Shown here piece after piece: positions 7,980 through 17,821 of a DNA stretch of 64,000 bases. Made by a program: the position numbers and the translations under genes. Below the pieces are notes generated by a model. That model had not been told where the DNA came from and did no database searches. It saw only the letters and a list, made by a program, of their open reading frames with translations. The DNA lies in NCBI GenBank assembly GCA_010604095.1, contig JAABLG010000007.1, forward strand, positions 42,954 to 106,953, read 5' to 3'. This stretch comes from Streptococcus vestibularis. GTDB taxonomy: Bacteria; Bacillota; Bacilli; Lactobacillales; Streptococcaceae. Numbering within the stretch: the stretch's first letter is position 1; each line of letters opens with the position of its first letter.

Positions 7980-10450
7980 CAGTTATCACCACTTTCTTGG
8001 TCGGCCTCGGGAGCTTTCACAACTTCTTCTGGTTCAACCAAAGCAAAAGTTACAATTCGAGCAGAATTATCCAAACGCATGACCTTAACCCCTTGAGTGG
8101 CACGTCCAGTTTGGGAAATATTGTCAACTGCTGTACGAATGATAACACCTGTATCAGTCATGACCATGATGTCCTCGTTACCAGAAACGGTAGCAATACC
8201 AGCTAAATGACCGTTCTTATCAGTGATATTAGCCGTTTTGATACCTTTACCGCCACGACCCTTAGTTGGGTATTCAGTGGCTGAAGTACGCTTACCATAA
8301 CCTTTTTCAGAGATAATCAATACTTCTTGGTCGTCCGTAATGGCGGCAGCACCAACGACTTGGTCGCCATCACGAAGAGTCACTCCTTTAACACCAGCAG
8401 CCATACGACTCATGCTTCGAATCGTATTTTCCTTGAAGCGTACACTGTATCCAAACTTGGTACCAATGATAATTTCTTCATTTCCTGTAGTCAAGAAGAC
8501 ATTGATGAGTTCATCACCTTCTCTAAGTTTTAAGGCAATCAAACCATTTTGGCGAATGTTTTTGAACTCGGCTTCCTTAGTTCGTTTAACCAAACCTTGA
8601 CGAGTCACAAAGACTAGGTGATTATTTTCAGAAGCTTCATCACTCTTAGCATTAATCACCGTTTGAATGGTCTCACCCTCGTCTAACTTCAAGAGGTTGA
8701 CAATTGGTAATCCCTTGGCTGTACGACCATATTCAGGAATTTCATAGCCCTTAAGACGGTATACACGCCCTTTGTTAGTCATAAAGTAAAGGTGATCATG
8801 AGTGCTAGTTGAAACAATATCACGAACAAAGTCATCGTCATTAACACCAGTACCTTGGACCCCACGTCCACCACGTTTTTGTGAGCGGAACTCATCTTGA
8901 GCCAAACGTTTAATATAGCCTTTGTTTGAAAGCGTAATAACCACATCTTCTTCTTCGATGAGGTCTTCATCTTCAAGTGAGACAACTTCACCGACCATAA
9001 GTTCGGTACGACGAGCATCTCCGAATTTTCGCTTGCTCTCATCCAATTCTTCTTTGATAATGGCAATAACACGTCCAGGTTTCGCCAAGATATCGGCCAA
9101 GTCTGCAATCAAGGCTAACAGATCATTATATTCGTTTTGAATCTTATCACGTTCCAAACCGGTCAAACGACGCAAACGCATATCAAGAATCGCTTGACTT
9201 TGACGTTCGGTAAGTTCGAAACGAGCCATCAACTCAGCTTGCGCTTCCGAATCCGTTTGACTGTTACGAATAATTGCAATCACTTCATCCAAGTGATCGA
9301 GTGCAATTAATAAACCTTCTAAAATATGGGCACGTGCCTCAGCCTTATCCTTGTCAAACTGTGTGCGACGAACCACAACTTCTTTTTGGTGGGCAATATA
9401 ATCTGCCAAGATTTGACGCAAAGAAAGGATTTTAGGAACACCCTTTTCAATGGCCAACATATTGAAGCTGAAGTTAGTCTGAAGTTGTGTCAATTTGAAC
9501 AAATTGTTCAAGATAACATTGGCAGAGGCATCACGACGCACTTCGATGACAAAACGTACGCCTTCACGAGAAGACTCGTCACGGACTGCTGTAATTCCTT
9601 CCACACGTTTTTCTTGGGCCAAACGAACGATATGCTCATGAACCTTGGTCTTATTGACCATGTAAGGAAACTCAGTGACAACAATACGCTCACGACCTGA
9701 TTTAGTTGTTTCAATTTCAGTACGCGAACGAAGAACAATAGAGCCCTTACCAGTCTCATAGGCACGGTGAATACCGGTTTTCCCCATGACCAGACCACCC
9801 GTTGGAAAATCAGGACCAGGGAGAACTTCCATCAACTCACGTGTTGTGACCTCAGGATTGTCCATCATCAATTTGACAGCATCAATTGTCTCAGACAGAT
9901 TGTGCGGTGGGATATTGGTCGCCATACCAACGGCAATCCCTGTTGCGCCATTAACAAGTAAATTAGGAATACGTGATGGCAGAACAATTGGCTCACGTTC
10001 CGAACCATCGTAGTTATCTTGAAAATCAACAGTATTTTTGTTGAGATCACGGAGCATTTCCAAGGCGAATTTTGACATACGCGCCTCAGTGTAACGCTGA
10101 GCGGCGGCTCCGTCACCATCCATAGAACCAAAGTTACCGTGACCATCAACCAACATGTAACGGTAGCTCCACCATTGGGCCATACGAACCATAGCCTCAT
10201 AGATAGATGAGTCACCATGTGGGTGATATTTACCCATGACATCCCCAGTGATACGAGCTGATTTTTTATGTGGCTTATCAGGTGTCACCCCAAGCTCATT
10301 CATTCCATAAAGGATACGACGTTGTACTGGTTTTAAACCATCACGAACATCTGGCAAAGCACGAGCAACGATTACACTCATGGCGTAATCGATAAAACTC
10401 GTTTTCATTTCAGATGTCAATTTAACGTCAATTAAATTATTATCTTGCAC
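7979..10450 (-). CDS. gyrA: DNA gyrase subunit A
   Basis: An 823-residue subunit of the type II topoisomerase that introduces negative supercoils. The DNA-breaking domain contains the catalytic tyrosine in [10 protein letters not shown] (Tyr120). The quinolone-resistance region reads [12 protein letters not shown] with Ser81 and Glu85, the residues of quinolone-susceptible streptococci. The C-terminal beta-pinwheel contains the GyrA box [10 protein letters not shown], needed for wrapping DNA. The acidic tail ends EADQESGDN. Divergent from ldh and co-transcribed with srtA. Confidence 0.99.
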   Translation of the reverse strand: MQDNNLIDVKLTSEMKTSFIDYAMSVIVARALPDVRDGLKPVQRRILYGMNELGVTPDKPHKKSARITGDVMGKYHPHGDSSIYEAMVRMAQWWSYRYMLVDGHGNFGSMDGDGAAAQRYTEARMSKFALEMLRDLNKNTVDFQDNYDGSEREPIVLPSRIPNLLVNGATGIAVGMATNIPPHNLSETIDAVKLMMDNPEVTTRELMEVLPGPDFPTGGLVMGKTGIHRAYETGKGSIVLRSRTEIETTKSGRERIVVTEFPYMVNKTKVHEHIVRLAQEKRVEGITAVRDESSREGVRFVIEVRRDASANVILNNLFKLTQLQTNFSFNMLAIEKGVPKILSLRQILADYIAHQKEVVVRRTQFDKDKAEARAHILEGLLIALDHLDEVIAIIRNSQTDSEAQAELMARFELTERQSQAILDMRLRRLTGLERDKIQNEYNDLLALIADLADILAKPGRVIAIIKEELDESKRKFGDARRTELMVGEVVSLEDEDLIEEEDVVITLSNKGYIKRLAQDEFRSQKRGGRGVQGTGVNDDDFVRDIVSTSTHDHLYFMTNKGRVYRLKGYEIPEYGRTAKGLPIVNLLKLDEGETIQTVINAKSDEASENNHLVFVTRQGLVKRTKEAEFKNIRQNGLIALKLREGDELINVFLTTGNEEIIIGTKFGYSVRFKENTIRSMSRMAAGVKGVTLRDGDQVVGAAAITDDQEVLIISEKGYGKRTSATEYPTKGRGGKGIKTANITDKNGHLAGIATVSGNEDIMVMTDTGVIIRTAVDNISQTGRATQGVKVMRLDNSARIVTFALVEPEEVVKAPEADQESGDN

Positions 10451-10522
10451 CTTTAAAATGCCTCTTTTCTTTCATTCAAATCATTCCAAACTCTAATAAA
10501 AGAGCATAGAAAATTTCTATAT

Positions 10523-10550
10523 TATTATACCATAAAACGCTTTATTTTTC
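10523..10550 (-). promoter_or_regulatory. gyrA promoter with cre-like box
   Basis: Minus strand CTGAAA, 17-nt spacer, TATAAT with a TGG extension. The palindrome ATAAAACGCTTTAT (10532-10545) lies in the spacer and resembles a weak cre. Confidence 0.5.
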
Positions 10551-10555
10551 AGTCT

Positions 10556-10621
10556 CATAAAACGCTTTCATTCAATATTTACTTAATATCTCGTGACATC
10601 TGTCGCTTAAAGTGGTAGAAT
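10556..10621 (+). promoter_or_regulatory. ldh promoter with upstream cre-like box
   Basis: GTGACA (10593-10598), 17 nt, TAGAAT (10616-10621). Upstream, minus strand TGAAAGCGTTTTAT (plus 10557-10570) matches 12 of 14 positions of the cre consensus TGWAANCGNTNWCA. The 13-mer CATAAAACGCTTT occurs twice, at 10531 and 10556. CcpA control of ldh is known in S. thermophilus. Confidence 0.6.
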
Positions 10622-10667
10622 AAGCATTGTACGGGGTAACCCAATAAAAAATTAAGGAGATGTTTAG

Positions 10668-11657
<990 letters not shown>

Positions 11658-11676
11658 TGTGACATTAGTTAACTAG

Positions 11677-11703
11677 AAAAAGTCTCCGAAAGGAGGCTTT
11701 TTT
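11677..11703 (+). terminator. intrinsic terminator of ldh
   Basis: AAAAAGTCTCC-GAAA-GGAGGCTTTTTT; works in both directions. Confidence 0.92.
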
Positions 11704-11717
11704 AGTAGATTAAAGAG

Positions 11718-11751
11718 ACAAAAACAGCCAATTCAAATGAATTAGCTGTTT
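11718..11751 (-). terminator. intrinsic terminator of nox
   Basis: Minus strand AACAGCTAATTC-ATTT-GAATTGGCTGTT followed by T residues. Confidence 0.85.
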
Positions 11752-11755
11752 CATA

Positions 11756-13129
11756 TTATTTAGCTGAGATAGCTGCTTTAGCAATATAGCTAAGTGGTTG
11801 GTTAAAGTGTGGCAAGAAGAACAAATCAAGTAATTGGAGACGATCAATAGTGACACCTTCTTGAATTGCCAATGAGAACATGTGAATACCCATTGAGATA
11901 TCCATACGTGATACCATTTGAGCACCAAGAACTTTACGTGTATCTTTGTCATAAACAATCTTGATTGTGACTTCTTCATTTCCATCTTCCATAAAGGCAG
12001 CTTTTTGAAGATCCGTTGAAGCTACTACTGCAGGATTGAAGCCAAAGCGTTTTGCTTTTTCTTCAGTCAAACCAGTAGATACCATGTTCAAGCCATAGAT
12101 TGAAATACCATTTGATCCTTGAACACCATTTGATTCGACATCGCCACCACCGGCATTATGACCACCAACGATACCTGAACGAACGGCATTTGAAGCCAAG
12201 GCAATGTAGTTGACATCATCAAGGGCATTGTCATAAACGGTAGCACAGTCACCAACGGCGTAAACATCCTTAACTGATGTTTCTTGTTTCTTATTAACAA
12301 GGTAAGCGCCATTACGGAATGTTTCCAACTTACCAGCACCAAGAGCTGTGTTAGGACGGAAACCAACGGCAAGAACGACCATGTCGACATCATAAGCATT
12401 TTTATCAGTGACGATACGTTCAACTTTAGTATCCCCTTCAACTGCCTTAACAGTTTCACCAAATGCCAATTTAATACCATGGTTTTCCATGTTTTTAGCC
12501 ATAAGATCAGTCAAGTCATGGTCATAATAACCTGCCAAACAAGTGTCAACAACATCGATAAGAATGACTTCTTTACCGTGACGTTGGAAAGCTTCAGCCA
12601 ATTCAACACCAATGTAACCAGCACCAACAACTGCTACACGTTTGATATCTTGTGATTTGTCGTTCAACTTATCGATAACTTCTTGAGCATTTTGGAAAAG
12701 TTTAACGAATTGAAGGTTTTCAAGAGTAGCTTCGAAAGTACGGCTACCTTCTTTAATTTCTGCGCCTTCGATTGGAGGCAAAATTGGTTGTGAACCAGTA
12801 GCCAAAATCAATTTGTCATATGATTCAACATGTTCTTTACCATCAACAAGAGCTGTAACGGTTTTACCATCAAAGTCAATAGACTCAACTGGTGAGTTCA
12901 TATAAACCTTAGCACCCTTGCTTTCAAGTCCTTCTTTGTTGGCATAGAAAAGGCCATCAGAACCAGAAATTTGATTACCAATCCAAAGAGCCATACCACA
13001 ACCCAAGAATGAAATGTTAGAGTTTTGGTCGAAAACAACAACTTCATTTTGGTCTCCGTAATTATCGAGAATAGTATTGATACTAAAAGTACCAGCGTGG
13101 TTAGCACCAACAACTACGATTTTTGACAT
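11756..13129 (-). CDS. nox: H2O-forming NADH oxidase
   Basis: A 457-residue FAD flavoprotein that reduces O2 to water with NADH, a main route of NAD+ regeneration and oxygen tolerance in streptococci. [14 protein letters not shown] opens the FAD-binding fold, the redox-active Cys44 lies in [27 protein letters not shown] is the NADH Rossmann motif, and [12 protein letters not shown] is the second FAD motif. I start at ATG 13129, which matches the family; the frame is open to a TTG at 13141. A cre-like site overlaps the promoter, suggesting carbon control. Confidence 0.96.
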   Translation of the reverse strand: MSKIVVVGANHAGTFSINTILDNYGDQNEVVVFDQNSNISFLGCGMALWIGNQISGSDGLFYANKEGLESKGAKVYMNSPVESIDFDGKTVTALVDGKEHVESYDKLILATGSQPILPPIEGAEIKEGSRTFEATLENLQFVKLFQNAQEVIDKLNDKSQDIKRVAVVGAGYIGVELAEAFQRHGKEVILIDVVDTCLAGYYDHDLTDLMAKNMENHGIKLAFGETVKAVEGDTKVERIVTDKNAYDVDMVVLAVGFRPNTALGAGKLETFRNGAYLVNKKQETSVKDVYAVGDCATVYDNALDDVNYIALASNAVRSGIVGGHNAGGGDVESNGVQGSNGISIYGLNMVSTGLTEEKAKRFGFNPAVVASTDLQKAAFMEDGNEEVTIKIVYDKDTRKVLGAQMVSRMDISMGIHMFSLAIQEGVTIDRLQLLDLFFLPHFNQPLSYIAKAAISAK

Positions 13130-13169
13130 AAGTTTATCCAACTTTCTTTTGATAATAGTTTACTATTTC

Positions 13170-13197
13170 ATTCTACCATAATCAGAAAACGGTTACA
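13170..13197 (-). promoter_or_regulatory. nox promoter overlapped by cre-like site
   Basis: Minus strand TAGAAT with TGG extension (plus 13170-13175). TGTAACCGTTTTCT (plus 13184-13197) matches 13 of 14 cre positions and covers the -35 region. Confidence 0.6.
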
Positions 13198-13370
13198 CCT
13201 TTTATGCTCAGACTTTGTTACTTTTTGAACAAATTAAGTATTTTTGCTCTATATTCCTAATTGATTGTGTCAAATCATGCTGAAAACCGCATTGTGATGA
13301 CAGATAGTATCCCTAATATGACCTCGGGAATACTCACAATTAGCAATCAGTACTTTGCTCTTAAAAATGC

Positions 13371-13421
13371 AAAAAGAGAGTGAGTGACACTTACCTCCCT
13401 AGAAGAAGATGTCACCACTCT
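13371..13421 (-). terminator. intrinsic terminator of the ABC-F gene
   Basis: Minus strand AGAGTGGTGACA and TGTCACTCACTCT pair around a 20-nt loop and are followed by TTTTT. Confidence 0.75.
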
Positions 13422-13428
13422 ATTTTAA

Positions 13429-14967
13429 TTAGACTAATTCATTGAAATTCCAAACATCTGTCCAACCTTCATAAAAGTCAGGTTCGTGACAAACCATAAG
13501 AATACTACCTTTGAAAGCTTGAAGAGCGCGTTTTAGTTCTTCCTTAGCATCAACATCCAAGTGGTTGGTTGGTTCGTCCAAAATAAGGACATTATTTTCA
13601 CGATTCATCAGGAGACAGAAGCGAACTTTAGCCTGCTCTCCCCCTGAAAGCACTTGAATTTGGCTTTCGATATGCTTAGACGTTAACCCACATTTGGCTA
13701 GAGCCGCACGAACCTCAGCTTGATTTAAGGCTGGGAAAGCGTCCCAAACAGCTTCAAGGGGCGTCTGACGTGACCCTTCTGCTTCTTGCTCGAAATAACC
13801 TAGGTCAATGAAGTCACCTGTCTCAACTTCCCCTTCAAGTGGTTGGATGATACCAAGCAAACTCTTAAGCAAGGTAGTCTTACCAATACCATTGGCACCA
13901 ACAATAGCTACCTTTTGATTACGTTCAAAAGTAAGGTTCAAAGGTGCCTTTGTCAAAGGACGGTCGTAACCAATAACGAGATCTTTGGTTTGGAAAATAA
14001 AGCGACCAGGTGTACGACTTTCCTTGAAATGAAATTCAGGTTTGGGTTTCTCTGCCTGCAACTCGATAATATCCATCTTATCCAATTTCTTCTGACGAGA
14101 CATGGCCATGTTTCGAGTTGCAACACGCGCCTTGTTCCGGTTAACAAAATCTTGCAGGTCTGCAATTTCCTTTTGCTGGCGTTCGTAGGCGGCTTCTAAT
14201 TGAGCTTTTTTCATAGCATAAACGGATTGGAAATTGTCATAATCGCCTGCATAACGAACCAAGTCTTGATTTTCAACATGGTAGACAATGTTAATCACGT
14301 CGTTCAAGAATGGAATATCGTGAGAAATGAGGACAAAGGCATTTTCATATTCTTGAAGATAGCGTTTAAGCCAGGCAATATGTTCTGCATCCAAATAGTT
14401 GGTTGGCTCATCAAGAAGCAAGATATCTGGTTTTTCAAGCAATAACTTAGCCAAGAGAATCTTGGTACGTTGACCACCTGAAAGGTCCGTTACATCTGTA
14501 TCCATACCAAAATCCATGACACCAAGGGCACGAGCAACCTCATCTATCTTAGCATCTAGAGTATAGAAATCACGAGTTTCCAAGCGATCTTGAAGCTCAC
14601 CTACTTCTTCCATTAGAGCATCAACGTCAGCTCCTTCTTCAGCCATAGACATGTAAATTTCATTGATGCGTTCCTCGGTTTTAAAGAGTTCATCAAAAGC
14701 CGTCCGAAGAACATCACGAACGGTCATTCCCTTCTCAAGGACAGCATGCTGATCCAAATAACCCGCTGTCACATACTTAGACCATTCCACCTTACCTTCA
14801 TCAGGTTGCAATTTCCCAGTAACGATAGACATGAAGGTTGATTTTCCTTCACCATTAGCACCAACTAAACCAATATGTTCTCCTTTAAGCAAACGAAAAG
14901 AGACATTTTCAAAAATAGCACGGTCACCAAATCCGTGACTAAGATTTTTGACTTCTAAAATAGACAT
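13429..14967 (-). CDS. ABC-F family ATPase (YkpA/YbiT type)
   Basis: A 512-residue cytosolic protein with two ABC ATPase domains and no membrane segment. Domain one has Walker A GANGEGKST (37-45), signature LSGGQ and LLLDEPTNYLD. A charged linker (AYERQQKEIADLQDFVNRNKAR) separates it from domain two with GANGIGKTT, LSGGEQ and LILDEPTNHLD. The layout is that of ABC-F proteins that act on the ribosome. It lacks the extensions of known antibiotic-resistance members, so a translation factor of the YkpA/YbiT type is the best call. Monocistronic. Confidence 0.93.
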   Translation of the reverse strand: MSILEVKNLSHGFGDRAIFENVSFRLLKGEHIGLVGANGEGKSTFMSIVTGKLQPDEGKVEWSKYVTAGYLDQHAVLEKGMTVRDVLRTAFDELFKTEERINEIYMSMAEEGADVDALMEEVGELQDRLETRDFYTLDAKIDEVARALGVMDFGMDTDVTDLSGGQRTKILLAKLLLEKPDILLLDEPTNYLDAEHIAWLKRYLQEYENAFVLISHDIPFLNDVINIVYHVENQDLVRYAGDYDNFQSVYAMKKAQLEAAYERQQKEIADLQDFVNRNKARVATRNMAMSRQKKLDKMDIIELQAEKPKPEFHFKESRTPGRFIFQTKDLVIGYDRPLTKAPLNLTFERNQKVAIVGANGIGKTTLLKSLLGIIQPLEGEVETGDFIDLGYFEQEAEGSRQTPLEAVWDAFPALNQAEVRAALAKCGLTSKHIESQIQVLSGGEQAKVRFCLLMNRENNVLILDEPTNHLDVDAKEELKRALQAFKGSILMVCHEPDFYEGWTDVWNFNELV

Positions 14968-15074
14968 AGCATATCTGGGCTGAACCTGCCTTCAGCCCTT
15001 TCCTTTCTTGACATTAACTTTACTATTTTACCATTTTTTAGTGAAAATTTGGACCTCTGCTTCTGGAAAATTAA

Positions 15075-15100
15075 AAAGAAAAAGCAGGACTAACCTGCTA
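15075..15100 (-). terminator. terminator of the ECF/kinase operon
   Basis: Minus strand AGCAGG-TTAGT-CCTGCT followed by a long T-rich tract. Confidence 0.8.
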
Positions 15101-15105
15101 AATCT

Positions 15106-15636
15106 TTAGTTTCTCTGTAAAATACGTTTGAAGACAGGATAGAGGAGAGGCACCGCAATAATAGTCACTACTGATGTCCCAAAGGTCCCACCAATTTTAG
15201 TAAGTGCCAATACTATGGCTGCATTGAGTGGTAAAGCCGCAACGACACTATTAATAATCGTATACTTAACAAAATTCAAAATAATTTTGGTCACTGCGGC
15301 TATGACTCCAATAATTATGATGTTAGCCATTTTGTCATTTGATTTTAAAAACTTTTCAAAAACAAGATAGAGAACATAACAAACAATCAAGGATTCTAAA
15401 ATAGTAATCCAGACCTCAGCAGCATAGCCATTGAAAATATCAAATAGCCCTAACCCTACTGTTGCGACTAGCGCACCTTTTCTAGCACCGAAAATCAAAA
15501 CAGCAATTACTACTAGGGCATTTCCCAGATGGACAAATTGAGGTCCAAAAGGAATACGAATAAACTGTACACACACAATAATTAAAGCTGCGTACAAACT
15601 TAGAATAACTAATTCACGTGTTTTATCACTTTTCAT
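15106..15636 (-). CDS. ECF transporter S component
   Basis: A 176-residue membrane protein with five to six hydrophobic helices, of the ECF-transporter substrate-binding (S) subunit type. It begins MKSDKTRELVILSLYAALIIV and contains the LGNALVVIAVLIFGARKGALVATVGLGLFD pattern seen in vitamin S components. It needs the general EcfAA'T module, which is not here. The start at 15636 has GGAGGAG directly upstream and overlaps the kinase gene by 11 nt. Linked to a B6/HMP-type kinase, so the ligand may be pyridoxine or hydroxymethylpyrimidine; the exact substrate is inference. Confidence 0.78.
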   Translation of the reverse strand: MKSDKTRELVILSLYAALIIVCVQFIRIPFGPQFVHLGNALVVIAVLIFGARKGALVATVGLGLFDIFNGYAAEVWITILESLIVCYVLYLVFEKFLKSNDKMANIIIIGVIAAVTKIILNFVKYTIINSVVAALPLNAAIVLALTKIGGTFGTSVVTIIAVPLLYPVFKRILQRN

Positions 15637-16483
15637 TTTTCTCCTCCAATAGGGCATTAAAGCCACTGAATAAATAACCGATATGGGGCTCATAGCAAAG
15701 ACCATATTTTAAAGGACGACCATCGGACAGTGTTGACGAAAGAACCCTATCCATAACATCCAAGGCCAAATCACAAACCTTTAGTAAATCAAGATTATAA
15801 AAGTAACCTGATGATAAGATTGCGGTTAGCAAATCGCCGCTTCCATAAAAATGATTGCGATAACGTTTTTGCATGCGATAAATCGTTCGATTAGTCTCTT
15901 TATCAAAATAAGCTAATCCAATTTTTCCTTCCTCTAGTGAGACTCCGGTCAAAAAGACTTTTTTGGGGCCAAGTTTGCCTAAATCCCTTAAAAGCTTTTC
16001 GATAGTAGCTTTATCATAGTTGTCTCTTTCCAAATACGGGGACCCAGTTAAAAGGGAGGCTTCTGTCATATTAGGGATAATCACATCCGCCTGCTGACAA
16101 AAGTTTCTCATAGCTTCCACATAAGTCTTGTCAAATCCCTGATAGAGCTGGCCATTATCTCCCATTATGGGATCGACAAATAAAGGGATTTGCTTCTCTT
16201 CAGCCAATTGAGCAACTAAATCTAGCTCCTCTCTTGACTTGAAATAACCACTAACCAAGCCATCCACTTTAAAGTCCAACCGCTCCCACTGTTGGCAAAA
16301 ACCTTTCATGTCTTCTTTAAGATCTCGTAGATAGATATGCTCAAACTCGCCGGTATGTGAGGACAAAAGAACCGTAGGCAAAGGAAGGACTTCAATCTGA
16401 CAGGACGACATGATGGGGAGACTACTGGTTAAGGCAACCTTGCCCAAACCAACCAAATCATTAGCAACTATAAGAGTCGTCAT
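15626..16483 (-). CDS. pyridoxal/pyridoxamine kinase family protein
   Basis: A 285-residue ribokinase-superfamily kinase of the PdxK/PdxY/ThiD-like group, which phosphorylates B6 vitamers (or hydroxymethylpyrimidine). It shows VDGLVSGYFKS, the VDPIMGDNGQLYQG motif of PdxY/ThiD enzymes, VIIPNMTEA and the anion-hole GSGDLLTAI near residue 215 with the catalytic aspartate. The gene lies between two ECF S-component genes and overlaps the downstream one; its start directly follows the stop of the upstream one. The arrangement indicates import coupled to phosphorylation trapping. Confidence 0.87.
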   Translation of the reverse strand: MTTLIVANDLVGLGKVALTSSLPIMSSCQIEVLPLPTVLLSSHTGEFEHIYLRDLKEDMKGFCQQWERLDFKVDGLVSGYFKSREELDLVAQLAEEKQIPLFVDPIMGDNGQLYQGFDKTYVEAMRNFCQQADVIIPNMTEASLLTGSPYLERDNYDKATIEKLLRDLGKLGPKKVFLTGVSLEEGKIGLAYFDKETNRTIYRMQKRYRNHFYGSGDLLTAILSSGYFYNLDLLKVCDLALDVMDRVLSSTLSDGRPLKYGLCYEPHIGYLFSGFNALLEEKNEK

Positions 16484-16993
16484 CTAGTTTCCTTCCCAAG
16501 CCTTCTTAAATTGTTTAACAAAGCCTGTATGGAAATAAATGTAATAGGCTAATCCAAGACCGATTATGGCTGCCACAATATCAAAAGGAAGTTTCATGAT
16601 TGCAACTGCTGGCGTACCATAGACAAAGGCACGGCCCAATCCATAACCCACCAAATCAATGAGAGCTCCAAGCAAAAGACCTAAAATGGCTCTTGATTTA
16701 GACAATTTACCTAATCGTCTGCCAACTATAAGTGCAATAGCAAGGACTTGTAGGCTATGTGTCACTAAGGTCACCCACATTGGAAGAGGGTAAAAGAGAA
16801 AGTCACCAATAAAGGAACCCACCCCTGCTATAATGACAGCTTCCGTCGGAGGAAAAATCAAACCAACCAAAAAAATAACGATACCGTTAAAATAGAAATG
16901 TCCTCCTGGGACGGGAATAGATAAAAGACTCGAGCTCAAAATAATGACAAGTGCCATAAAAAAGGCCGAAAGGGTTAAGCGTTTTGTTGACAT
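16484..16993 (-). CDS. ECF transporter S component (first gene of operon)
   Basis: A 169-residue integral membrane protein with about five helices (MSTKRLTLSAFFMALVIIL opening, GVGSFIGDFLFYPLPMWV in the centre, FDIVAAIIGLGLAYYIYF near the end). The size and pattern fit an ECF S component, similar to proteins called PdxU in streptococci. It is the first gene of a three-gene operon with the B6-type kinase and a second S component. AAGGAG precedes the ATG. The palindrome at 17072-17085 lies just upstream of the likely promoter. Ligand assignment is inferred from the kinase. Confidence 0.78.
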   Translation of the reverse strand: MSTKRLTLSAFFMALVIILSSSLLSIPVPGGHFYFNGIVIFLVGLIFPPTEAVIIAGVGSFIGDFLFYPLPMWVTLVTHSLQVLAIALIVGRRLGKLSKSRAILGLLLGALIDLVGYGLGRAFVYGTPAVAIMKLPFDIVAAIIGLGLAYYIYFHTGFVKQFKKAWEGN

Positions 16994-17071
16994 ACCTAAA
17001 ACTCCTTGATTAATAAATATAATTCAAGTTTATGAAAATTCTGACGATTTTACAAGAGGGCTTTTTAGAAA

Positions 17072-17085
17072 CTGTACGGGTACAG
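17072..17085. promoter_or_regulatory. CTGTAC-GG-GTACAG inverted repeat upstream of the ECF/kinase operon
   Basis: Two 6-nt arms separated by GG. On the minus strand a possible promoter (TTGTAA, 17 nt, TAAACT) starts just downstream. A likely operator; the MocR regulator encoded at 17822 is the obvious candidate, since this class often controls B6 genes. Confidence 0.5.
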
Positions 17086-17098
17086 AATTTCATTCATC

Positions 17099-17130
17099 AA
17101 AAAATCACCACACAAGCGTGTGATGACTCA
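17099..17130 (-). terminator. terminator of the lipoprotein gene
   Basis: Minus strand TCATCACAC-GC-TTGTGTGGTGA followed by TTTTTT. Confidence 0.85.
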
Positions 17131-17132
17131 TT

Positions 17133-17663
17133 TTATTTATCTTTTTTATCGAAGTATTTGACTGGTGCTTTTTCTAGATTTCGTAATGATACCTTGGCCG
17201 TTGCATTTGCCTCCGTACCATAGTCTGAGAAATCAATGGTTAAGTCATGATCAAAGTCAGCAACGGTATAGTCAACCACAATCTCTTTGACTTCCTTAGG
17301 AGCAATCTTGGTCTTATTAGCAATCTTATCTCTGTCATCATCTTGAGAAAAGACCATTGTAGCGACCTTGACTTCCTTATCTTCTTGTTTAACATCAAGA
17401 ACTACCTTCATCAATAGAGTGTAGGCATTCATGGTTTCTTCACTTGTGTTGCTAAGTTTATAGTGTACACGGACAGCCTTTTGTCCTTCAGGTGATTCGA
17501 TTTTATTTGCAGAAAGAACTTGTACACTAGCATCTTGGCCAGTAAATAACAATTTGTTTTTATCGTAAGTCCATGTAGGCTCCTTTTCTGTCGAACAAGC
17601 CGACAAGCCAATGATGGTCAAACAGGCCAAAGCGACAAGGCCTAAAATTTTCTTAAAAGTCAT
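17133..17663 (-). CDS. DUF5067-like lipoprotein
   Basis: A 176-residue lipoprotein. The signal peptide MTFKKILGLVALACLTIIGL ends in the lipobox LSAC (Cys23), so it is diacylated and anchored on the outer face of the membrane. The mature domain (KAVRVHYKLSNTSEETMNAYTLL, KEIVVDYTVADFDHD) looks like the all-beta DUF4352/DUF5067 fold found in many Gram-positive lipoproteins. AAGGAG lies upstream. Monocistronic, with its own terminator. No function can be assigned. Confidence 0.8.
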   Translation of the reverse strand: MTFKKILGLVALACLTIIGLSACSTEKEPTWTYDKNKLLFTGQDASVQVLSANKIESPEGQKAVRVHYKLSNTSEETMNAYTLLMKVVLDVKQEDKEVKVATMVFSQDDDRDKIANKTKIAPKEVKEIVVDYTVADFDHDLTIDFSDYGTEANATAKVSLRNLEKAPVKYFDKKDK

Positions 17664-17764
17664 TTTTATAATCTCCTTAAACTTGTTTTGAAGGGGAGTT
17701 AATATTTCCTTACAGCCTTTTTATTATGTCAAAATCTAATAATCTTGTCAAATTTTCCCAGTAA

Positions 17765-17793
17765 CCTTGCCTAAAGCCTATATCTAAGGTACA
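17765..17793 (+). promoter_or_regulatory. promoter of the MocR regulator gene
   Basis: TTGCCT, 17-nt spacer and TACAAT (within AAGGTACAATAAGG), about 30 nt before the start codon. The GGTACA hexamer is also in the palindrome at 17072. Confidence 0.55.
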
Positions 17794-17821
17794 ATAAGGA
17801 AAAATCTGTAAGGGGTCAGTT

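Noticed and set aside
10593..10621. Single TTAAAG near ldh as a CiaR half-site
   Set aside because: Only one half is present; CiaR needs two repeats with 5-nt spacing.
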